Origin: an uncultured Hungatella sp.
GTDB lineage: Bacteria; Bacillota; Clostridia; Lachnospirales; Lachnospiraceae
Direction: 5' to 3'
DNA length: 64,000 nt
Assembly: GCA_910585435.1 (NCBI GenBank)
Contig: CAJUEJ010000010.1
Coordinates: forward strand, 62,001-126,000
A program made the position numbers and the translations under genes. This document shows positions 52,064 to 61,249 of this stretch, in pieces (the first letter of the stretch is position 1; every line of letters starts with the position of its first letter). Under the pieces are notes generated by a model, which had not been told where the DNA came from, did not search any database, and was given only the letters and a program-made list of their open reading frames with translations.

Positions 52064-53008
52064 ATGATGGATAAAAACGCAAAAATTTATGTTGCAGGCC
52101 ACCGTGGCATGGTGGGTTCCGCCATTGTCCGGGAACTGCAGCGTCTGGGCTATATGAATATAATTACCCGCACTCACAAAGAGCTTGATCTGACACGTCA
52201 GGATGAGGTAGAGGAGTTTTTTGCGCAGGAGAAGCCGGAGTATGTGTTTCTTGCCGCAGCTAAGGTTGGCGGTATTGTGGCAAATCAGGAAGCACTGGCG
52301 GATTTCATGTATGATAACATGATCCTGGAAATGAATGTGATTCATTCTGCCTGGAAGAATGGCTGCAGGAAGTTGGAATTTCTTGGCTCCTCCTGCATCT
52401 ATCCCCGCATGGCTCCCCAGCCTATGAAGGAAAGCTGTCTGCTGACCTCAGAGTTGGAAAAGACCAATGAGGCGTATGCCCTGGCGAAGATATCCGGTTT
52501 AAAGTATTGCGAGTTTTTGAACCGTCAATACGGCACGGATTACATTTCCGTAATGCCCACCAATCTGTACGGCCCTAATGATAACTATCATCCCACCCAC
52601 AGCCATGTGCTGCCAGCCCTGATCCGCCGTTTCCATGAGGCGAAGGCCAGCAGCCTGCCCAGTGTTACCTGTTGGGGGGACGGCAGCCCCCTGCGGGAAT
52701 TCCTGTACGTAGACGATCTTGCCAACCTGTGCGTGTTTCTGATGAATCATTACAGTGGCAATGAGACGGTCAATGCAGGTACTGGTAAGGAGTTGACGAT
52801 CAGGGAATTGACCGAATTGGTGGCTAAGGTGATCGGTTATACCGGTGAGATTAAATGGGACACTGCAAAGCCCAATGGTACTCCGCGTAAGCTGCTGGAT
52901 GTCAGCAAAGCGACCGCTCTTGGCTGGACTTATAAAACAGAACTGGAAGACGGAATCCGTCTTTCTTATGAAGATTTCCTGAAGAACCCAATGCGGGCTG
53001 AACGATAA
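52064..53008 (+). CDS. fcl: GDP-L-fucose synthase
   Basis: 314 residues. IYVAGHRGMVGSAIVREL cofactor motif, LGSSCIYPRMAPQPM, and EAYALAKISGLKYCE with the catalytic Tyr-Lys. It epimerises and reduces GDP-4-keto-6-deoxymannose to GDP-L-fucose with NADPH. Start could be ATG 52064 or 52067 (adjacent). Only 4 bases from gmd. Together with gmd it completes the de novo GDP-fucose route, so fucose is a likely surface sugar. Confidence 0.95.
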   Translation: MMDKNAKIYVAGHRGMVGSAIVRELQRLGYMNIITRTHKELDLTRQDEVEEFFAQEKPEYVFLAAAKVGGIVANQEALADFMYDNMILEMNVIHSAWKNGCRKLEFLGSSCIYPRMAPQPMKESCLLTSELEKTNEAYALAKISGLKYCEFLNRQYGTDYISVMPTNLYGPNDNYHPTHSHVLPALIRRFHEAKASSLPSVTCWGDGSPLREFLYVDDLANLCVFLMNHYSGNETVNAGTGKELTIRELTELVAKVIGYTGEIKWDTAKPNGTPRKLLDVSKATALGWTYKTELEDGIRLSYEDFLKNPMRAER

Positions 53009-53025
53009 AATACGAGGAATAAGAG

Positions 53026-54342
53026 ATGAATATTGTTTTACTTTCCGGTGGCTCTGGCAAACGCCTCTGGCCACTGTCCAATGATATCCGCTCTAAGCAA
53101 TTTATAAAAATATTTAAACAGGAAGATGGCAGCTATGAATCGATGGTGCAGCGTGTTTATCGTCAGATTAAGAAGGTTGATGCAGATGCAACCGTGACAA
53201 TCGCTACCAGCAAGACCCAGGTGTCAGCAATCCACAATCAGCTGGGAGATGAGGTCGGTATTTCCGTAGAGCCCTGCCGCCGTGACACATTCCCGGCTAT
53301 TGCCCTGGCGACCGCTTACCTGGTGGATGTGATGCACATTGATCCAGAAGAATCCGTTGTCGTCTGTCCGGTGGATCCATATGTTGAGGACGAATATTTC
53401 GAAGCATTAAAAGGGCTGTCTGTCCAGGCGGACAAAGGAGAAGCAAACCTGGTTCTCATGGGGATCGAACCGACCTATCCCTCCGAGAAATATGGTTATA
53501 TTATTCCTGAGACTGCTGATCAGACAGCGCGTGTAAAGACATTTAAAGAAAAACCGACAGTGGATGTGGCGAAAGAATATATTGCCCAGGGGGCACTCTG
53601 GAACGGCGGGGTATTTGCATATAAGCTGAAATATGTGATGGAGATCGCCAGACGGTTGGTTGATTTTACAGATTATTATGATCTTTTCAGAAAGTATGAT
53701 ACACTGACAAAAACTTCGTTTGATTATGCTGTGGTGGAAAAGGAAGAGAAAATTCAGGTGCAGCGTTTTGCCGGCCAGTGGAAGGATCTTGGAACATGGA
53801 ATACGCTGACGGAAGCCATGGAAGATGCAGTTATTGGAAAAGGTGAACTGAACAGTACCTGTTCCAGCGTTCATATTATCAATGAGATGGATGTGCCGGT
53901 GCTGGCCATGGGGTTGCATGATGTGGTGATTTCCGCTTCTCCGGAGGGGATTTTGGTTTCCGATAAGGAACAGAGCAGTTATATCAAGCCTTTCGTGGAT
54001 AGGCTGGAGCAGCAGATTATGTTTGCGGAAAAGTCCTGGGGCAGCTTTCGGGTAATCGATGTAGAAACGGAATCCATGACTATAAAGGTGACGTTGAATA
54101 CCGGACACAGCATGAATTACCACAGCCATAAAAACCGTGATGAGGTTTGGGTCGTGATTTCCGGCCAGGGCAAGACAATCGTTGACGGTATGGAGCAGAA
54201 GGTCAGGGCCGGTGATGTGATCACCATGTCGGCCGGGTGCCGTCATACGGTGATGGCGGAGACGGAATTGAAATTGATTGAAGTCCAGCTGGGGGAAGAC
54301 ATTAATGTGCATGACAAGCAAAAATATGAATTGGAGTATTGA
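53026..54342 (+). CDS. manC: Mannose-1-phosphate guanylyltransferase with cupin domain
   Basis: 438 residues. Nucleotidyltransferase domain from LLSGGSGKRLWPLSNDIRSKQ with EKPTVDVAKEYIA and the WNGGVFAYK segment, then a C-terminal cupin (MNYHSHKNRDEVWVVISGQGK) of the type often called phosphomannose isomerase II. It makes GDP-mannose, the Gmd substrate. Because a separate ManA follows, the cupin may be structural or a second isomerase. It overlaps manA. Confidence 0.93.
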   Translation: MNIVLLSGGSGKRLWPLSNDIRSKQFIKIFKQEDGSYESMVQRVYRQIKKVDADATVTIATSKTQVSAIHNQLGDEVGISVEPCRRDTFPAIALATAYLVDVMHIDPEESVVVCPVDPYVEDEYFEALKGLSVQADKGEANLVLMGIEPTYPSEKYGYIIPETADQTARVKTFKEKPTVDVAKEYIAQGALWNGGVFAYKLKYVMEIARRLVDFTDYYDLFRKYDTLTKTSFDYAVVEKEEKIQVQRFAGQWKDLGTWNTLTEAMEDAVIGKGELNSTCSSVHIINEMDVPVLAMGLHDVVISASPEGILVSDKEQSSYIKPFVDRLEQQIMFAEKSWGSFRVIDVETESMTIKVTLNTGHSMNYHSHKNRDEVWVVISGQGKTIVDGMEQKVRAGDVITMSAGCRHTVMAETELKLIEVQLGEDINVHDKQKYELEY

Positions 54343-55321
54343 TGGCAACAGACCTCTGTTGCTTCGTCCCTCCGGCAAGGATTATCTCTGGGGTGGCAGC
54401 CGCCTGAATGATGAATTTGAGAAGAATATAGACTTAATTCCCCTTGCGGAAACCTGGGAGTGTTCTACCCATCCGGACGGATCCAGCTATGTGGCTGGCG
54501 GCGAGTTTGAAGGAAAAGAACTGGCACAAGTGCTGTATGAACATCAGGAGTATCTGGGGGAGCGTCACAAAGGAGAAAATGCATTGCCTATCCTGATTAA
54601 GTTTATTGATGCAAAGCAGGATCTTTCCGTTCAGGTACATCCCACAGATGAATATGCGAAAAAGCATGAGAATGGCCAGCTTGGAAAGACGGAGATGTGG
54701 TATGTGTTGGACGCAGGAAAGGGTGCCAGCCTTGTCTACGGATTAAATCAGAAATGCAGTAAAGAGGAAATACGCAGCGCGGTTGCAGACGGGACGGTGA
54801 TGAAATATCTTCAAAAGGTACCGATCCACAAAGATGATCTGTTTTATATCCAGGCCGGAACAATCCATGCCATCGGTGCCGGGGCGTTGGTGGCAGAAAT
54901 TCAGGAAAGCTCAAATCTGACCTACCGGCTGTATGATTATGACAGGGTTGGCAGGGATGGTAAAAAGAGGGAGCTCCACATTGATAAGGCGCTGGAAGTG
55001 GCTAATTTGAACAGCAGTGCAGAGCCGCGGCAGCCTCTGCGGGTACTGAAATACCGGCAGGGCGTCGCTTCGGAATTACTGACGAGATGTAAATATTTTG
55101 AGGTCTACCGGATGCTGGTCAATACGGAACGGCGGCAGAAGGTTCTTTACCGTGCGGATGAGCTGGCATTTCGGGTTCTTCTGTGCGTCAATGGCTGCGG
55201 TACGATTTCCTATAAAGGCGGAGAGATTGTGTTCTACAAGGGAGACTGTATCTTTGTCCCGGCGGACTCCGTTTTGCTGGCTATTCATGGACAGGCACAG
55301 TTTTTGGATGTGAGAGGATGA
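54305..55321 (+). CDS. manA: Class I mannose-6-phosphate isomerase
   Basis: Start set at ATG 54305 behind GGGGGAAG at 54291; ATG 54311 or 54326 are alternatives. 338 residues, cupin fold: DYLWGG, zinc-site AKQDLSVQVHPTDEYA, KTEMWYVLDAG, and IQAGTIHAIGAG. It turns fructose-6-phosphate to mannose-6-phosphate for the GDP-mannose branch. No phosphomannomutase (ManB) is in the window, so that step must come from elsewhere. Ends in a 4-base overlap with a doubtful ORF. Confidence 0.92.
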   Translation: MCMTSKNMNWSIDGNRPLLLRPSGKDYLWGGSRLNDEFEKNIDLIPLAETWECSTHPDGSSYVAGGEFEGKELAQVLYEHQEYLGERHKGENALPILIKFIDAKQDLSVQVHPTDEYAKKHENGQLGKTEMWYVLDAGKGASLVYGLNQKCSKEEIRSAVADGTVMKYLQKVPIHKDDLFYIQAGTIHAIGAGALVAEIQESSNLTYRLYDYDRVGRDGKKRELHIDKALEVANLNSSAEPRQPLRVLKYRQGVASELLTRCKYFEVYRMLVNTERRQKVLYRADELAFRVLLCVNGCGTISYKGGEIVFYKGDCIFVPADSVLLAIHGQAQFLDVRG

Positions 55322-55489
55322 CGTACGGAAAAATGGAAAATAAAGCTTACGTCGGGCGGCACGGAAAGCTGGTATATAGTATAGGAAAGACAGGTAAAAT
55401 TGCTGGCAACGGATCCGGACTGCGCTTATACAGAGCGGGGAGAAGCTGTTTGATTAGATATATAAAGCATCTGTTGGAGAAATCTGACA

Positions 55490-55690
55490 GGTGCTTTTTC
55501 ATTTCATTGGAAATTGCGTCCTATGAAACAAAAACGCTCCGCGAGGTTGCTGAGTGCCAGTGGCACTCGTTTAGCAACGACCGAGGTGAAACGTAGAGCA
55601 CATTATGTGCAAAGGAAGATGGCTGCTGTCGCAGCCGCGCTCCGGCGTGAGAGTCCGGCGAGCCGGACTCTTTATGTCCTGACAGGAGAG
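55490..55690. repeat. Hairpin-rich spacer after manA
   Basis: Three short perfect hairpins sit close together: GAGTGCCA/TGGCACTC (55552-55568), GGCTGC/GCAGCC (55621-55636) and AGAGTCCGGC/GCCGGACTCT (55650-55671). A 92-residue frame at 55318-55596 starts in the manA stop but looks like nothing I know and I do not call it a gene. The block resembles interspersed palindromic elements of Lachnospiraceae, which would need a genome-wide search to confirm. Confidence 0.55.
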
Positions 55691-55756
55691 AACTTGAAGT
55701 AAAAATGCGGCTTGCCGCAATTATGCTTTAAATTAAAGAAAGGAAGGTGGTATGGA

Positions 55757-57058
55757 ATGATTATCCAACGCAAGCACTACCTTGACAAACTCATCTCTAA
55801 AAAAGAAAATGGTCTGATCAAAGTTATCACTGGAATTTGCAGATGTGGTAAGTCTTTTTTGCTTTTTGAATTATATCATGCGTACCTGAATTCTATTGAC
55901 ATTGATGATGAACACATTATAGAACTGGCGTTAGATGAAGCAATTAATGCAAGATATCGCAATCCTCTTGAACTCGATAGCTATATACGCAGCCTGGTAT
56001 CAGATAAAACTCAGAAGTATTATGTTTTTCTTGATGAAATACAAAAGGTTTCTGAAATTCAGAATCCATATGTGAATGATCCGGAAGCTAAAATCGGTTT
56101 TGTAGATGTTCTTCTTGGGATTATGAAGCTAAAGAAAGTTGATCTTTATGTCACGGGAAGCAATTCTCATATGCTCTCTTCTGATATTTTGACTGAATTC
56201 AAGGATCGGGGCGATGAAATCCGCGTCAATCCGTTGACATACAGAGAATTCTACGCTGCATTTGAAGGCGAAAAACGCCATGCCTGGCGGGAATATTATA
56301 CTTATGGCGGAATGCCATTGATACTTTCCAAGAAATCACATGAGGAAAAAAGCAAGTACCTCAAGGACCTATTCGCCAAAACCTACCTCTCTGATGTTCT
56401 GGAGCATAATCGGATATTAAATGAACAGGTTGTCCTGGAAGATCTTCTCAATATTGTTTCTTCTTCCATAGGTTCCCTTACCAATCCGACAAAACTTGCA
56501 AATACTTTCCAAAGTGTAAAGCAGGTTCAGATAACTGCCAACACAGTAAGCAGATATTTAGATTATTTCATTGACGCTTTTATTTTACACAAAGCATTTC
56601 GATATGATATTAAAGGGAAAAAATATATTGAGACGCCTCTTAAATACTATTTTACGGATGTGGGCCTACGCAATGCACGGCTGAACTTCTGTCAGCAGGA
56701 AGAAAACCATATCATGGAAAATATTCTTTATAATGAACTTATGGCGAGGGAGTTTGATGTGGATGTGGGCATGGTTGAGTACCATAGACGAGACAAAGGC
56801 GGTAAGAAAATTCGAACACAATTGGAAATTGATTTTGTTGCAAATAAAGGCAGCAAACGATATTATATTCAGTCTGCTCTGACAGTCGCTGATGAAGAGA
56901 AGCGGGAACAGGAAACAAATTCCCTGAACCGAGTGGAGGATTCTTTTAAGAAAATTGTTGTTGTCAAAGATGATATCATGCCCTGGCATGATGACCGTGG
57001 AATTCTTTATATTGGTATCGAGGAATTTTTGCTGGATGAATCAGCTATTGATATGTAA
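55757..57058 (+). CDS. AAA-type ATPase with DUF4143 domain
   Basis: Start at ATG 55757; GGAAGGTGG lies just ahead. 433 residues: Walker A TGICRCGKSFLLFEL (with CRCGKS in place of the usual GPRQTGKT), Walker B KYYVFLDEIQKV, sensor-type YVTGSNSHML, and a C-terminal DUF4143 region with the RTQLEIDFVANKGSKRYYIQ motif, which is a PD-(D/E)XK-like fold. This family is very widespread in Lachnospiraceae and mobile islands without a defined role. It stands alone between manA and the winged-helix gene. Confidence 0.85.
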   Translation: MIIQRKHYLDKLISKKENGLIKVITGICRCGKSFLLFELYHAYLNSIDIDDEHIIELALDEAINARYRNPLELDSYIRSLVSDKTQKYYVFLDEIQKVSEIQNPYVNDPEAKIGFVDVLLGIMKLKKVDLYVTGSNSHMLSSDILTEFKDRGDEIRVNPLTYREFYAAFEGEKRHAWREYYTYGGMPLILSKKSHEEKSKYLKDLFAKTYLSDVLEHNRILNEQVVLEDLLNIVSSSIGSLTNPTKLANTFQSVKQVQITANTVSRYLDYFIDAFILHKAFRYDIKGKKYIETPLKYYFTDVGLRNARLNFCQQEENHIMENILYNELMAREFDVDVGMVEYHRRDKGGKKIRTQLEIDFVANKGSKRYYIQSALTVADEEKREQETNSLNRVEDSFKKIVVVKDDIMPWHDDRGILYIGIEEFLLDESAIDM

Positions 57059-57188
57059 AGTCTTCTTTGCAGAAATGGAAGAGAAAAATAAAGAAAAATG
57101 TTGACGGTACTTAAAATATATGATAACTTGAATTATAAGAAAAGAAAAAAAGAAAGGCGGGCAGGCAGAGAAGAAAGGAGGGTGCTAA

Positions 57189-57743
57189 ATGGCGATAACA
57201 AGCAAGAAACTGCAAAGAGTAATTTTTGATATTATGTCTGACGGAGGGCTGCATGACTTATCAGATATAAAAGAACAAATTCAACAGAGAAACGGGTGGT
57301 CGTATAAAGCAGATTATACTGAAGGACAATTCTCTTCAACTATGAGGCGTTTCAGGCTTGACGGGACATTAGAGCAGCTGGAACGGGGGAGCTATAGGAT
57401 GAATCCCGATGTTTTGGAACAGCATAAATCAAAACAGGCACATGAAATGGAACAGGAGAAAGAAAAAAAACAAACACAAGAAGAGGAACAAATACATGAA
57501 TCGGAAGAAAATGAATCGGCTACTGTGCATCAGACAGATGAAGATTTCTTTTCTGCAAGTCAAAGAGTTCTGCATATTCTGAAGGAACAGTACATGTATT
57601 TGTCCAAGCAGATGAAGGGAAGAACGGTGGATTCTTTAAATGAAAAGGATATTGAAATGACAAAAATTATTTGGAAGCTAAAGAATGAGCTGGAGAGGAT
57701 ACTGAAGGAGAATCATATCCTGACTGAGGATTCGAATCCCTGA
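57189..57743 (+). CDS. Winged-helix-like protein with charged coiled coil
   Basis: 184 residues. Residues 1-70 look like a winged helix (LQRVIFDIMSDGGLHDLSDI, then SSTMRRFRLDGTLEQLERGSYRM). Residues 75-115 are Glu/Lys/Gln-rich low complexity, and the C-terminus is a helical coil (IWKLKNELERILKENHIL). AGGAGG (57176-57181) precedes the ATG by 7 bases. It is transcribed toward the AAA-ATPase/nuclease gene 140 bases downstream. A DNA-binding or scaffold role is plausible but unproven. Confidence 0.7.
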   Translation: MAITSKKLQRVIFDIMSDGGLHDLSDIKEQIQQRNGWSYKADYTEGQFSSTMRRFRLDGTLEQLERGSYRMNPDVLEQHKSKQAHEMEQEKEKKQTQEEEQIHESEENESATVHQTDEDFFSASQRVLHILKEQYMYLSKQMKGRTVDSLNEKDIEMTKIIWKLKNELERILKENHILTEDSNP

Positions 57744-57880
57744 TTGGATAAAACATGATATCTGCCACACGCGATTCTTCTGTACCGGGGTACGATGAAC
57801 CGTGTATTCCGGCTGTTTAGACAGGGGATTCGAAAATTAAATTCGGTGCCGAAAGGTATCGGGAAAGGAGAGGATAGGTT

Positions 57881-59473
57881 ATGGGGATGTTTGTGAATCC
57901 GGATAACAGTGCTTTCCAGGGCACAGTAAGTTCAGAAATTTATGTTGATAAAACCATGCTGCTTACATATACCAATAAAGTGCTGGGAACAGAGCAGCGT
58001 TATATTTGCAACAGCCGCCCCAGACGTTTTGGCAAATCCATAACGGCCAATATGCTTACGGCTTATTACAGCAAAGGCTGTGATTCTTTACAGCTTTTTG
58101 CAAAAACAGATATTGCACATAAGAAAGAATATGATCATTTGAAACATCTTAATAAGCATGATGTAATTCATTTTGATGTGCAGTGGTGCTATATGCAGGC
58201 AGGAACGGCTGAAGGAACGGTTTCCTATATTACTAAGGTAATAACAGATGAATTGCAGGCTGAGTTCTCTGACGTAGATCTATCCGGATGTTTCACGCTG
58301 GGGGGCGTCCTGGCCCGGATCACACAGGTAACAGGCAGAAAATTTATTGTAGTTATTGATGAATGGGACATATTAGTGCGGGATGAATCGGCAAATATGC
58401 ATGTGCAGGAAGAGTATATCAACTTTCTCAGAAGCCTTTTCAAAGGTACAGAGCCCAGCAAGTTTATTTATCTTGCATATTTGACAGGCATATTGCCGAT
58501 TACAAAGCTGAAAACAGAATCTGCATTAAATAACTTCGATGAGTTTACAATGCTTTCATCCGGTCCCCTGGCTCCTTATGTCGGTTTTACTGAGGAAGAA
58601 GTGAAGGGGCTTTGCAAAAGTTACGGTATTGATTTTGATGAGGTGAAAAGATGGTATGACGGCTACGCTTTGGGAGGATATCATGTGTATAATCCAAGAG
58701 CTGTCGTAAGTGCTATGATGCGTGGAGAGTTTCAAAGCTACTGGTCCCAGACAGGTTCATCCGATGCAATAATGCCGTTGATTAATATGAATTTTGATGG
58801 CTTAAAAACAGCAGTCATTTCCATGCTGGCAGGCGCGCGGGTAAAAGTGAAAACTACAAAATATAAAAACAATATGGTTGGGTTTAAAAGCAAAGATGAT
58901 GTTATTACAGCCTTGATTCATCTGGGATATTTTGCTTATGAGCAAAAGCAGCAAGTTGCTTTTGTTCCTAATGAAGAGATCCGCCTGGAATTGGAAGAAA
59001 TATTGGAAGAAACGCGGTGGAATGAATTATTAGAGTTCCAGCGCAGATCCAATGCGCTGCTTGAAGCTACGCTTACTATGGACAATGATGCAGTTGCAGA
59101 AGGAATCGAGAATATTCATGATAATTACACTTCAGCTATCCAATATAATGATGAAAATTCACTTAGCAGTGTGCTGACTATTTCATACCTTAGTGCAATG
59201 CAGTACTATTTTATGCCGATTCGTGAGTTTCCGACAGGCCGTGGATTTGCTGATTATGTATTTATTCCTAAGCCGGAATATGTTAAAGAAATGCCTGCGT
59301 TAGTGGCGGAGCTTAAATGGAACAAGAGAGCAGAAGCTGCCATTGGGCAGATTAAGGAGAAGAAGTATACCCAGGCGCTGGAACACTATACCGGGGATAT
59401 TCTTCTGGTGGGAGTCAGCTATGATAAGCGTTCAAAGAAGCATGAGTGTGTCATCGAAAAATTAAAAAAATGA
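57881..59473 (+). CDS. AAA-ATPase-like / PD-(D/E)XK nuclease protein, intact copy
   Basis: 530 residues. AAA-ATPase-like domain (PF09820 type): IYVDKTML, CNSRPRRFGKS, FIVVIDEWDILVRDE, YLTGILPITK, LNNFDEFTM, then a C-terminal PD-(D/E)XK-type domain with GRGFADYVFIPKPEY and LVAELKWNKRAEAAIGQIK (Asp, Glu, Lys in order). It is the full-length paralogue of the broken gene at 16690-17959. GGAAAGGAGAGGATAGG precedes the start. Members are numerous in gut Clostridia and Bacteroidetes and often sit in variable regions; a defence or DNA-maintenance function is suspected but not established. Confidence 0.87.
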   Translation: MGMFVNPDNSAFQGTVSSEIYVDKTMLLTYTNKVLGTEQRYICNSRPRRFGKSITANMLTAYYSKGCDSLQLFAKTDIAHKKEYDHLKHLNKHDVIHFDVQWCYMQAGTAEGTVSYITKVITDELQAEFSDVDLSGCFTLGGVLARITQVTGRKFIVVIDEWDILVRDESANMHVQEEYINFLRSLFKGTEPSKFIYLAYLTGILPITKLKTESALNNFDEFTMLSSGPLAPYVGFTEEEVKGLCKSYGIDFDEVKRWYDGYALGGYHVYNPRAVVSAMMRGEFQSYWSQTGSSDAIMPLINMNFDGLKTAVISMLAGARVKVKTTKYKNNMVGFKSKDDVITALIHLGYFAYEQKQQVAFVPNEEIRLELEEILEETRWNELLEFQRRSNALLEATLTMDNDAVAEGIENIHDNYTSAIQYNDENSLSSVLTISYLSAMQYYFMPIREFPTGRGFADYVFIPKPEYVKEMPALVAELKWNKRAEAAIGQIKEKKYTQALEHYTGDILLVGVSYDKRSKKHECVIEKLKK

Positions 59474-59504
59474 TCGGCTCTCAGGCTTCAAAAAAGCTTC
59501 AAAA

Positions 59505-59555
59505 AATCCCCCAGCTGTACCGCCCAAAAGTGTAATATACAGCTGGGGGATTTTT
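59505..59555. terminator. Bidirectional terminator
   Basis: AATCCCCCAGCTGTA and TACAGCTGGGGGATT pair over 15 bp; TTTTT follows on the plus strand and AAAAAA precedes, giving a U-run on both strands. It separates two converging genes. Confidence 0.92.
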
Positions 59556-59591
59556 ATACCGGGCTTTGCACAACACCCTAACAGGCATCCG

Positions 59592-60875
59592 TCAAACCAG
59601 GCAGCCAGTCCCTGGCATTGATGCGGCGGATTCCGTCATATTGTGTTTCTGGATTTTAAGGCTCTGCATATACTCATGCATGGACTCTGCCACAATCTTT
59701 GAGTGGGCAACTGCCTCCACCACGGTCCGGGCGCCGTTTACCACGTCGCCGGAGGCGAAGATGCCGGGCCTGGTGGTATGGCCTGTCTCATCTGCCACCA
59801 GAAGGCCCCGGCTGTTGGCAGCCAATCCTTCCGTGGTGTTGACAATCCGGTTCTGTGGTCCCTGGCTGATGGAGATGATGACGCTGTCGGCAGGGTACAG
59901 TTTACTGGAATCCGGCACGTCTGTAAACTTTCCGTCTTCCTGTTCTGTCACATCTTTAAAAATCACTCCTTCGTCTGTGATTTCCACAGGAGCCTTGTTG
60001 TATTCAAACTCAACGCCCTCCAGCTGTGCATAGCTGAATTCATGCTGGCTGGCAGCCACTTTTTTGGTAAGAGAAAAGCAGGTAAGATACCGTGCCCCTT
60101 TGCGGATCGCGGTTCTGGCCACATCCATGGCGGCGTTGCCGGCGCCGATGACGATGACCCGCTCGCCTAAGTTGTAGCTGTCCGGATTATTCAGATAATT
60201 GATACCGAAATGTACATGTCCCAGAGTTTCCCCTTTAATATGGAGGGCATTGGGCTTCCACACTCCTGTGCCCACGAAAATCGCCTTGTAACCGTCCCGG
60301 AACAGATCGTCTACGCCGATGGCTCCTCCGATGTGGGTGTTGGGCCGGAATTTGATTCCCTTCATATCAATATGGCGGTACTTAATATCATCCAGAACCG
60401 ATTTGGGAAGACGGAATTCCGGAATGCCGTAGCGAAGCACTCCTCCCAGCTTGTCCTTTCCCTCAAAGATAGTCACATCATACCCATAGCGTGCCAGGAT
60501 AATGGCGATGGTGATTCCGGCAGGGCCGGAGCCGATGATAGCCACCTTCATTCCGTTGGAAGGGGTGGGGCCTTTCACCATTTTGTTGGCATATGTGGTA
60601 GATATATAGTTTTCGATAGTGGAAAAATGAACCGGCGCGCCCTTTTTCCCCAGGACACAGTGCCCCTCGCACTGATTCTCATGATTGCATACCAGGCTGC
60701 ACACCGTAGTCAGAGGATTATTCTCAAATAACATCCTGCCTGCCTCATCCAGTTTGTTATCTTTTAACAGCCTGATTACCTCGGGAATAGGAGTGCTGAT
60801 AGGGCAGCCCTTCTGACACTGGGGAACCTTGCATCCCAGACAGCGGTTGGCTTCATCCATAACATGTAGTGCCAT
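59592..60875 (-). CDS. GltD-like NAD(P)-dependent oxidoreductase (glutamate synthase small-subunit family)
   Basis: 427 residues. N-terminal Fe-S domain with Cys-rich CLGCKVPQCQKGCPI and LVCNHENQCEGHCVLG, then FAD-binding VAIIGSGPAGITIAIIL, a second dinucleotide fold VIVIGAGNAAMDVARTA, and the C-terminal RPGIFASGDVVNGARTVVEAV. This is the family of GltD, sulfide dehydrogenase SudA and NfnB. No GltB large subunit is near, so it may be the homotetrameric type or the NfnB/SudA-like electron-bifurcating partner; I cannot tell which. Start is the ATG at 60875 after GGAGG. Confidence 0.88.
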   Translation of the reverse strand: MALHVMDEANRCLGCKVPQCQKGCPISTPIPEVIRLLKDNKLDEAGRMLFENNPLTTVCSLVCNHENQCEGHCVLGKKGAPVHFSTIENYISTTYANKMVKGPTPSNGMKVAIIGSGPAGITIAIILARYGYDVTIFEGKDKLGGVLRYGIPEFRLPKSVLDDIKYRHIDMKGIKFRPNTHIGGAIGVDDLFRDGYKAIFVGTGVWKPNALHIKGETLGHVHFGINYLNNPDSYNLGERVIVIGAGNAAMDVARTAIRKGARYLTCFSLTKKVAASQHEFSYAQLEGVEFEYNKAPVEITDEGVIFKDVTEQEDGKFTDVPDSSKLYPADSVIISISQGPQNRIVNTTEGLAANSRGLLVADETGHTTRPGIFASGDVVNGARTVVEAVAHSKIVAESMHEYMQSLKIQKHNMTESAASMPGTGCLV

Positions 60876-60902
60876 AGTATTAATACCTCCAATTCATTAC
60901 AT

Positions 60903-60947
60903 GAGCGCTCTCGGAAACTCTCTGTGCCAAGATTTGCGAGAGTGCTC
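60903..60947 (-). promoter_or_regulatory. Leader hairpin upstream of the GltD-like gene
   Basis: GAGCACTCTCG (minus strand, from 60947) pairs with CGAGAGCGCTC with one wobble, loop about 23 bases, in the presumed leader just before the ribosome binding site. It is not a T-box or a riboswitch I recognise. Confidence 0.4.
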
Positions 60948-61174
60948 TGCATTATTTTGCTCCCGGCAACAGTCCGCATACCCCCGGAACTGCTGTGCTT
61001 TTATAACTTTACCACAAAAAAGTTTTTTCTTCTATAGATAATATTTGCAGTTTTTGGTAGAATATTATGCGGCATACGAAATCAACCTTAAAGCTGTGAT
61101 TTATAACAGGAAAACAAAACCGGTTAACAGCTGTTTTATAACCGAAATTTATGATATCTATTCCTATTATATAG

Positions 61175-61203
61175 TTGACAAACAGTGCCGGGATTGATAA
61201 GAT
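61175..61203 (+). promoter_or_regulatory. Promoter of the ilv genes
   Basis: TTGACA (61175-61180), 17 bases, TAAGAT (61198-61203). A start near 61210 leaves a 40-base leader before ilvN. The leader is too short for a T-box. Confidence 0.75.
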
Positions 61204-61249
61204 AAAAGCTACTTATTATAAAGAAAGAGAAAGAAAGCAGGCATTCTAT

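Noticed and set aside
55318..55596. 92-residue ORF overlapping the manA stop
   Set aside because: Unlike any family I know, odd composition, and it runs into the hairpin-rich spacer; probably not coding.
57725..57745. GATTCGAATCCC-like T-loop, possible tRNA 3' half
   Set aside because: No acceptor, D or anticodon stem precedes it; it overlaps the end of the winged-helix gene.
60876..61174. T-box or riboswitch in the ilv / GltD-like intergenic region
   Set aside because: No T-box motif, and the ilvN leader is only about 40 bases long; only a simple hairpin is visible on the minus strand.
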